Source of the DNA: UBA8438 sp963934795
Lineage (GTDB): Bacteria; Acidobacteriota; Vicinamibacteria; Vicinamibacterales; UBA8438
Reading direction: 5' to 3'
Assembly: GCA_963934795.1 (NCBI GenBank)
Contig: CAWWAF010000073.1
Span: forward strand, 1 to 19,498
Length of the DNA: 19,498 bases
In this document: positions 15,132 through 19,498 of the stretch, one piece after another
How positions within the stretch are numbered: position 1 is the first letter of the stretch
Layout of the letters: each line of letters starts with the position of its first letter
The notes under the pieces: model-generated
What the model saw: the letters and a program-made list of their open reading frames with translations, nothing else
The model's database searches: none
What the model was told of the DNA's origin: nothing
Translations under genes and position numbers: made by a program

Positions 15132-16430
15132 TCATCGCCCGATCGAGTGATACGAGAATCCGAGCGACTGCATCTGGTCGAGCTCGAAGAGGTTGCGTCC
15201 GTCACAAATCAGTGGTGTGCGCATCAGCGCCCGCATGCGCGTGAAATCCGGCTCGCGAAATTCGCTCCACTCGGTGGCGATGGCCAGGGCGTCGGCCCCG
15301 TCGAGCGCGTCGTAGCTCGTGGCCGCGAGAGCGATGCGCGAGCCGAAGATGGTCCGCGCGGCCGCGTGCGCCTGCGGGTCATACGCAGTCACCGTGGCGC
15401 CAGCCGCGAGCAACGCCTCGACCAAGACGATGGCCGGCGCCTCCCGCATGTCATCCGTCCGAGGCTTGAACGCCAGGCCCCACACCGCGATCTGTTTCCC
15501 CTTGAGGGGTCCCAGAACCTTACGCATCTTTTCAAACAGCCGTTGTTTCTGGGCGTTATTGACCGCCTCCACCGATTCAAGAATCCGAAACCGATAGTTC
15601 GCCTTCTTGGCCGATCGCACAAGGGCCTGAACGTCTTTCGGAAAACAACTGCCGCCATATCCGATGCCGGGAAACAGGAATGACGACCCGATACGGGAGT
15701 CAGACGCCACGACCCGGCGGACGGCATCCACGTTGGCACCGACCTGCTCGCAGACGTTGGCCATCTCATTCATGAACGACACGCGAGTGGCCAGCATCGC
15801 GTTCGACGCGTACTTGCTGAGTTCTGCGCTCGCGCAGTCCATGAGCACGACCGGTGACCCGGTCCGCGTAAACGGGGCGTAGAGCTTTCGCATCAACGCC
15901 CCGGCGCGGTCGTCCCCGTTGGTGCCGACCACGACCCGGTCAGGCTTCAAGAAGTCGTCAACCGCGGACCCTTGCTTCAGAAATTCTGGATTACTGACAA
16001 CGCTGAACGGTTGTGTCGTTTCGGCCGCGACCGTCGCTCGGACCCGTTCGGCGGTTCCAACCGGGACCGTGCTCTTCATCACCACGACCGTGTAGCCATT
16101 GATGGCGCGCCCGACGTCCCGTGCCGCGGCCAGGACATACTGGACGTCCGCGGACCCGTCTTCGTCCGGCGGCGTACCCACCGCAATGAACACGATCTCC
16201 GCATCCCGAGCCGCGCGACCCAGCGAGGTGCTGAAACGAAGCCGTTTCTCGGTCCGATTGCGCGTCACCAGTTCAGTGAGCCCGGGCTCGTAGATAGGGA
16301 CTCGTCCGCGACGGAGCGCCTGAATCTTCTTGGCGTTCACGTCCACACACACCACGGCGTTCCCGGTCTCTGCAAAGCAGGCACCGACAACCAGACCGAC
16401 ATAGCCGGTTCCTACCACCGTAATCTTCAT
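15132..16430 (-). CDS. ugd: UDP-glucose 6-dehydrogenase
   Basis: The enzyme oxidises UDP-glucose twice with NAD+ to UDP-glucuronate, a precursor of capsule, exopolysaccharide and modified lipid A. The 432-residue protein has the NAD motif GTGYVGLV (7-14), VGTPP (84-88), KSTVPVGT (119-126), NPEFLKQGSAVDDF (147-160) and the catalytic Cys262 in GYGGSCFPKD, followed by a C-terminal UDP-binding domain with WGLAFKPRTDDMRE. The ATG at 16430 has AAGG very close (3 nt), a poor spacing. It is the first gene of the long minus-strand operon, with a promoter at 16515-16544, and lies divergent to a glycosyltransferase gene that may use related sugars. Confidence 0.96.
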   Translation of the reverse strand: MKITVVGTGYVGLVVGACFAETGNAVVCVDVNAKKIQALRRGRVPIYEPGLTELVTRNRTEKRLRFSTSLGRAARDAEIVFIAVGTPPDEDGSADVQYVLAAARDVGRAINGYTVVVMKSTVPVGTAERVRATVAAETTQPFSVVSNPEFLKQGSAVDDFLKPDRVVVGTNGDDRAGALMRKLYAPFTRTGSPVVLMDCASAELSKYASNAMLATRVSFMNEMANVCEQVGANVDAVRRVVASDSRIGSSFLFPGIGYGGSCFPKDVQALVRSAKKANYRFRILESVEAVNNAQKQRLFEKMRKVLGPLKGKQIAVWGLAFKPRTDDMREAPAIVLVEALLAAGATVTAYDPQAHAAARTIFGSRIALAATSYDALDGADALAIATEWSEFREPDFTRMRALMRTPLICDGRNLFELDQMQSLGFSYHSIGR

Positions 16431-16514
16431 GTGCCTTGCTGCTCGGTGGACCCGGACGTTGCCGCCGAGGCGCGCAACTGCGCTCCGTCGACGCTGTGCG
16501 TTACAAAAATTCTA

Positions 16515-16544
16515 ACCATAACATCTGCCTTGCGATGCTGTCAA
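16515..16544 (-). promoter_or_regulatory. Promoter of the ugd-to-priA operon
   Basis: On the minus strand a perfect TTGACA (16544-16539), an 18-bp spacer and TATGGT (16520-16515) form a sigma-70-like promoter, with the same spacing as the HU promoter in this window. Transcription would start near 16508, giving a leader of about 78 nt before ugd. I see no clear operator or riboswitch in that leader. Confidence 0.6.
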
Positions 16545-16586
16545 GATACTGATGCAAAAGGAGTTGCGCCTTTTCGCCGCTCCCTG

Positions 16587-16595
16587 TGGTACGAT
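16587..16595 (+). promoter_or_regulatory. Candidate extended -10 promoter of the glycosyltransferase genes
   Basis: TGG followed by TACGAT matches an extended -10 element (TGn plus a two-mismatch TATAAT). No -35 at normal spacing is convincing; TTGCGC at 16564-16569 is 20 bp away. Transcription would begin near 16602, downstream of the earliest in-frame GTG at 16586, which supports the later start at 16682. Confidence 0.4.
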
Positions 16596-16681
16596 GCCGA
16601 ACGGCCGACATTCACCCGATTCTCGCCCCCCGTCGAGAGCACCCCGCGACCGGTGGCCGCCCCAGTCTGTCCACGAGCATC

Positions 16682-17809
16682 GTGCGGATTCTCATCGACT
16701 ACCGCCCCGCACTTCGGCACCGAACGGGGGTGGGGCTCTGGGTAGCCCGTCTCGTAGAGGCGCTGGCGCGGCAGGACTCGACGACGCGCACCGACCTGAC
16801 GGTGTTTAGTAGCTCCTGGAAGGATCGCCTGACCACCCCGCTACCGGCCGGGGTTCGTGCGGTAGACCGACGGGTACCGGTGCGGTGCTTGAACTGGCTG
16901 TGGCATCGCCACCAGTGGCCGCCGGTCGAGGCCCTGGCCCGCGGCGCATTCGACGTGGTGCATTCGCCGACGCCACTGTTGATACCGACCCGCGGCGCGG
17001 CCCAGATGGTGACCATTCACGATCTTGACTTTCTTGCGCATCCTGAACGCAACCTGCGCGAGATTCGGCGAGACTACGTCCGATTGGCGCGCGTGCATGC
17101 CAGCCAGGCTGACGTCGTGGTGGTGCCATCGCAGTACACCGCCGACCGCGTACGGCGCACCTTCAACCTCTCGTCCGAGCGGGTGGTCGTGTGCCCCAAC
17201 GGGTCGCCCGGCTGGCCGGCACGCCCGGCCGCGATGACGCCGAAACACTTACTGTTCGTGGGCACGGTGAGCGCGAGGAAGAACGTCGTCCGGTTGCTAG
17301 AAGCCTATGCCCATGTGCGCCATGCTCACCCGGACGCGCCGCCGCTCGTCCTCGCCGGGCACGTCTCCCCGGACGACGCAGCGGTCCTTGCCCCGCTCGA
17401 GCGGGCGCCGCTCGCGGGGCACGTGCGTCACGAAGGGTACGTGGACGATGAACGGCTCCGAGCGTTGTATGAGCAGGCGGTGGGACTTATCCTGCCGTCG
17501 CTGGACGAGGGCTTCGGTATCCCCGCGCTCGAGGCGATGGAACTAGGGGTGCCGGTGCTTGCGGCTCGGCGCGGAGCGTTGCCTGAAGTGCTTGGCGATG
17601 CCGGGCTGCTCGTTGACCCGCTGGATGTCGACGCCTTGGCGGCCGGCATCGGACGCTTGATCACTGACACCGCGCTACGCCGACGGCTGGAGCAGGCTGG
17701 TCCTCCCCAAGCCCGTCGGTTCTCCTGGGACTCGTCCGCCGCGCGTCTGCGAGAGGCGTACGAAATTGCCCGCGAGCACCACCTGGCCCGGATGCCGAGA
17801 ACACAGTGA
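16682..17809 (+). CDS. Glycosyltransferase, GT4 family (GT-B fold)
   Basis: The 375-residue protein should transfer a sugar from a nucleotide donor to a growing glycan on the cytoplasmic side of the membrane. It starts with the N-terminal Rossmann strand (GTG) RILIDYRPALRHRTGVG, followed by VHSP (93-96) and TIHDLDFL (111-118). The C-terminal donor domain has FVGTVSARKN (192-201) and the retaining-enzyme signature EGFGIPALE, with Glu276 and Glu284 in the E-x7-E spacing, then GVPVLAARRGALPEV. The start at 16682 is preferred over the GTG at 16586 because the Rossmann strand begins there and the candidate promoter would not include the earlier codon. Donor and acceptor cannot be named; mannose- or GlcNAc-type transfer is common in this family. 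It is followed by a second GT4 gene with stop and start sharing bases. Confidence 0.9.
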   Translation: MRILIDYRPALRHRTGVGLWVARLVEALARQDSTTRTDLTVFSSSWKDRLTTPLPAGVRAVDRRVPVRCLNWLWHRHQWPPVEALARGAFDVVHSPTPLLIPTRGAAQMVTIHDLDFLAHPERNLREIRRDYVRLARVHASQADVVVVPSQYTADRVRRTFNLSSERVVVCPNGSPGWPARPAAMTPKHLLFVGTVSARKNVVRLLEAYAHVRHAHPDAPPLVLAGHVSPDDAAVLAPLERAPLAGHVRHEGYVDDERLRALYEQAVGLILPSLDEGFGIPALEAMELGVPVLAARRGALPEVLGDAGLLVDPLDVDALAAGIGRLITDTALRRRLEQAGPPQARRFSWDSSAARLREAYEIAREHHLARMPRTQ

Positions 17810-18960
17810 TGCCTCCGTCGAACGCCCGTGCTGAGGGCCGTCAGCGACCGCTCCGAATCGGCGTCGATGCCCGCGAGTTGCTGGGAAATCGGACCGGCGT
17901 GGGGCGCTATCTCGCCGCGCTGTGCGCCGAGTGGCGAGCGTTGCCGTCGCTGGGCCCTCACGAGTTCGTGTTGTTCGGCCAGGCGCCCGGTGACACGCCT
18001 GCCGTGCTCGGAGCACCGTTCGAGGGCGAAGGGAACGGTCCGTTTCGCTATCAGACCGTCCCTGGCGATGGCGGGACCTGGTGGGAGCAGACGCGGTTGG
18101 CGGCCGCCGTCAATGCCTCCGAACCGGACGTGCTGTTTGCACCGGGGTACGCGGCCCCCCTGCGGGCCCGAATGCCTGTGGTCGTCACCATTCACGACGT
18201 GAGCTTTGAGACCCATCCGGAGTGGTTCTCCTGGCGCGAAGGCATGCGGCGACGCTGGCTCACGAGACGGAGCGCCCAGCGGGCGGCGCGCATTGTCGCC
18301 GTGTCTGCATTCACCCGCGATGAGGTCGTCACGTCTCTTGGCGTGCCGCGGGAGCGCGTCTCGGTCATCTGGTCTGGCCTGCACCACGTGGAACCGCCGC
18401 GTCGCGTGGAGCGCGAGTCGTTGGTGCTGTATGTCGGCTCCATCTTCAATCGGCGCCATGTCCCCGAACTGATTCGCGCGTTCGCACGTGTAGCCACCAC
18501 CATCCCCGATGCGCAGTTGGTCCTCGTGGGTGACAACCGCAGCCATCCACGACAGGACCTGGCACACCTGGCCAGCTCCGCCGGGGTCGCGCACCGGGTC
18601 AGCGTGCGCGCCTACGTCGACGAGGCGGAGCTGTGGTCACTGTATGGTCGAGCCGCAGCCTTTGTGTTTCTGTCCGAGTATGAAGGCTTCGGGTTCGCAC
18701 CATTGGAAGCCATGGCCGCGGGGGTGCCGGCGATCGTGGGTGACACGGCGGTGGCGCGTGAAATCTACGGCGATGCCGCCCGCCTGGTCGGGGTTGAAGA
18801 TGTCCCCGCAATAGCCGACGCCATTCTCGACGTGGTCCGAAACGGTGAGACCCGCGCGCGGCTGCGAAACGCGGCCGCGAGACGACTCCCCCGCTTTACG
18901 TGGGGCCGTGCTGCGGCCGAGACCCTGACCGTGCTTGAGCACGCAGGAGCGGTGCTATGA
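17809..18960 (+). CDS. Glycosyltransferase, GT4 family (GT-B fold), second copy
   Basis: The 383-residue protein has the same fold as its upstream neighbour but is clearly diverged. The N-terminal domain carries IGVDARELLGNRTGVGRYL (17-35) and TIHDVSFETHPEWF (127-140). The donor domain has YVGSIFNRRHVPELI (208-222), where an Arg pair stands in place of the RKN of the first copy, and EGFGFAPLE with Glu292 and Glu300, then AAGVPAIVGDTAVAREI. The ATG at 17809 shares its A with the upstream TGA; a GTG three bases earlier is also usable. The tandem arrangement suggests successive sugar additions in one glycan rather than redundancy. Specificity is unknown. Confidence 0.9.
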   Translation: MPPSNARAEGRQRPLRIGVDARELLGNRTGVGRYLAALCAEWRALPSLGPHEFVLFGQAPGDTPAVLGAPFEGEGNGPFRYQTVPGDGGTWWEQTRLAAAVNASEPDVLFAPGYAAPLRARMPVVVTIHDVSFETHPEWFSWREGMRRRWLTRRSAQRAARIVAVSAFTRDEVVTSLGVPRERVSVIWSGLHHVEPPRRVERESLVLYVGSIFNRRHVPELIRAFARVATTIPDAQLVLVGDNRSHPRQDLAHLASSAGVAHRVSVRAYVDEAELWSLYGRAAAFVFLSEYEGFGFAPLEAMAAGVPAIVGDTAVAREIYGDAARLVGVEDVPAIADAILDVVRNGETRARLRNAAARRLPRFTWGRAAAETLTVLEHAGAVL

Positions 18961-19498
18961 CCACGGTTGACCTGGCGATTGTGATCGTCAGCTACAACGC
19001 GCGGGAGGACCTCCAGGCGTGCCTGAGCCGGCTGCGCGACGACGCGCCCCGCGCGACGCACCAGACGGTGGTCGTCGACAACGCGTCGACCGACGGCAGC
19101 GCAGACGCCGCGCGGGCCTACGGGCCTGGTGTGCGTGTGATCGATGCCGGCGGAAACCTTGGCTTCGCCCGGGGGACCAACGTCGGTATCGCCGCGACCG
19201 ACAGTCGACTGATTCTCTTGCTCAACAGCGATACGCTGCCGCCAACGGGCGCCATCGACCGGCTGATCGCCGTGCTGGAAGCGCGCACTGACGTGGCCGT
19301 GGCGGGGCCGCGTCTGGTCGACGGGGCGGGACGGCTCGAGATCTCATTCGGTCCGATGATCACACCGTGGGCCGAAGCGTGGCAGAAGACCCTCGGCCGA
19401 GCCCATGCCGCTGGTGTGCCGGGGCTGACGGCACTGGTCGAGCGCCGGGCGCGCCGGGCGCGTCTGGTGGACTGGGTCAGCGGGGCGTGTCTCCTGGT
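18957..19498 (+). CDS. Glycosyltransferase, GT2 family, N-terminal part
   Basis: The first 180 codons are present; the gene continues past the right edge. The ATG at 18957 overlaps the upstream stop as ATGA and has AGGAG 8 nt before it. The GT-A core is intact so far: AIVIVSYNAREDL (7-19), VVVDNASTDGS (38-48), GGNLGFARGTNVGI (65-78) and LLLNSDT (87-93), the nucleotide- and metal-binding stretch, then DWVSGACLL at 172-180. This pattern is typical of rhamnosyltransferase-like WbbL/RfbF enzymes of O-antigen and exopolysaccharide clusters. An Arg-rich ERRARRARL stretch comes from a 9-base tandem repeat. The rhamnose assignment is from family resemblance only. Confidence 0.92.
   Translation, partial: MTTVDLAIVIVSYNAREDLQACLSRLRDDAPRATHQTVVVDNASTDGSADAARAYGPGVRVIDAGGNLGFARGTNVGIAATDSRLILLLNSDTLPPTGAIDRLIAVLEARTDVAVAGPRLVDGAGRLEISFGPMITPWAEAWQKTLGRAHAAGVPGLTALVERRARRARLVDWVSGACLL

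Noticed and set aside
17428..18594. A 388-codon open frame on the minus strand opposite the GT4 genes
   Set aside because: It is antisense to two intact glycosyltransferases and shows no motif, promoter or ribosome-binding site.
19443..19460. Two tandem copies of the 9-mer CGCCGGGCG
   Set aside because: Only two copies, in frame inside the GT2 gene, giving an Arg-Ala-Arg repeat; likely slippage in GC-rich coding sequence rather than a repeat array.
1..19498. Search for CRISPR arrays, insertion-sequence ends, phage genes or toxin-antitoxin pairs
   Set aside because: No regularly spaced repeats, transposase motifs, integrase or small overlapping toxin-antitoxin genes were seen on either strand.

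Overview
This window is GC-rich bacterial chromosome with dense housekeeping and cell-envelope genes. I see no plasmid, phage, transposon or CRISPR signature. A Gram-negative host is suggested by an MsbA-type flippase beside nucleotide-sugar enzymes and by a secreted protein with a Sec signal peptide. The gene company (der, a stand-alone MerR regulator, tRNA-Pro, HU, an M50 protease, then the priA-UDG4-coaBC-gmk-yicC block) fits Acidobacteriota, perhaps Vicinamibacteria. That placement is inference from remembered gene order, not from a search.

Layout, left to right. (1) 1-2430, minus strand: the 5' end of a secreted protein resembling HNH-family nucleases, and a 719-residue polytopic membrane protein. 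The latter looks like DUF6056/GT-C, followed by a beta-rich extracytoplasmic region and a BON-like C-terminus. (2) 2641-4753, minus strand: der, merR (ATGA overlap) and tRNA-Pro(GGG), ending in a clear intrinsic terminator. A TATAAT box at the der/merR junction may start a second, shorter transcript. (3) 4786-6152, plus strand: an HU/IHF-family gene behind a near-consensus promoter, then an M50 site-2 protease. (4) 6260-16430, minus strand: eight genes that touch or overlap, in transcription order ugd-galE-msbA-yicC-gmk-coaBC-UDG4-priA, behind a TTGACA-N18-TATGGT promoter at 16515-16544. (5) 16587-19498, plus strand: divergent to ugd, three glycosyltransferases (GT4, GT4, GT2), each overlapping the next, the last cut by the window edge.

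How it fits together. UDP-glucuronate and UDP-galactose made by Ugd and GalE are plausible precursors for the glycans built by the divergent glycosyltransferases. MsbA would flip lipid A or another lipid-linked glycan. The rest of the long operon supplies GMP/GDP interconversion, coenzyme A, RNA decay, uracil repair and replication restart, so surface-glycan supply appears to be transcribed with core information and cofactor functions.

I found no convincing new defence or mobile system. The least ordinary items are the BON-like tail on the GT-C-like membrane protein, the long mixed-function operon with no rpoZ between gmk and coaBC, and the two alternative starts of the merR gene.
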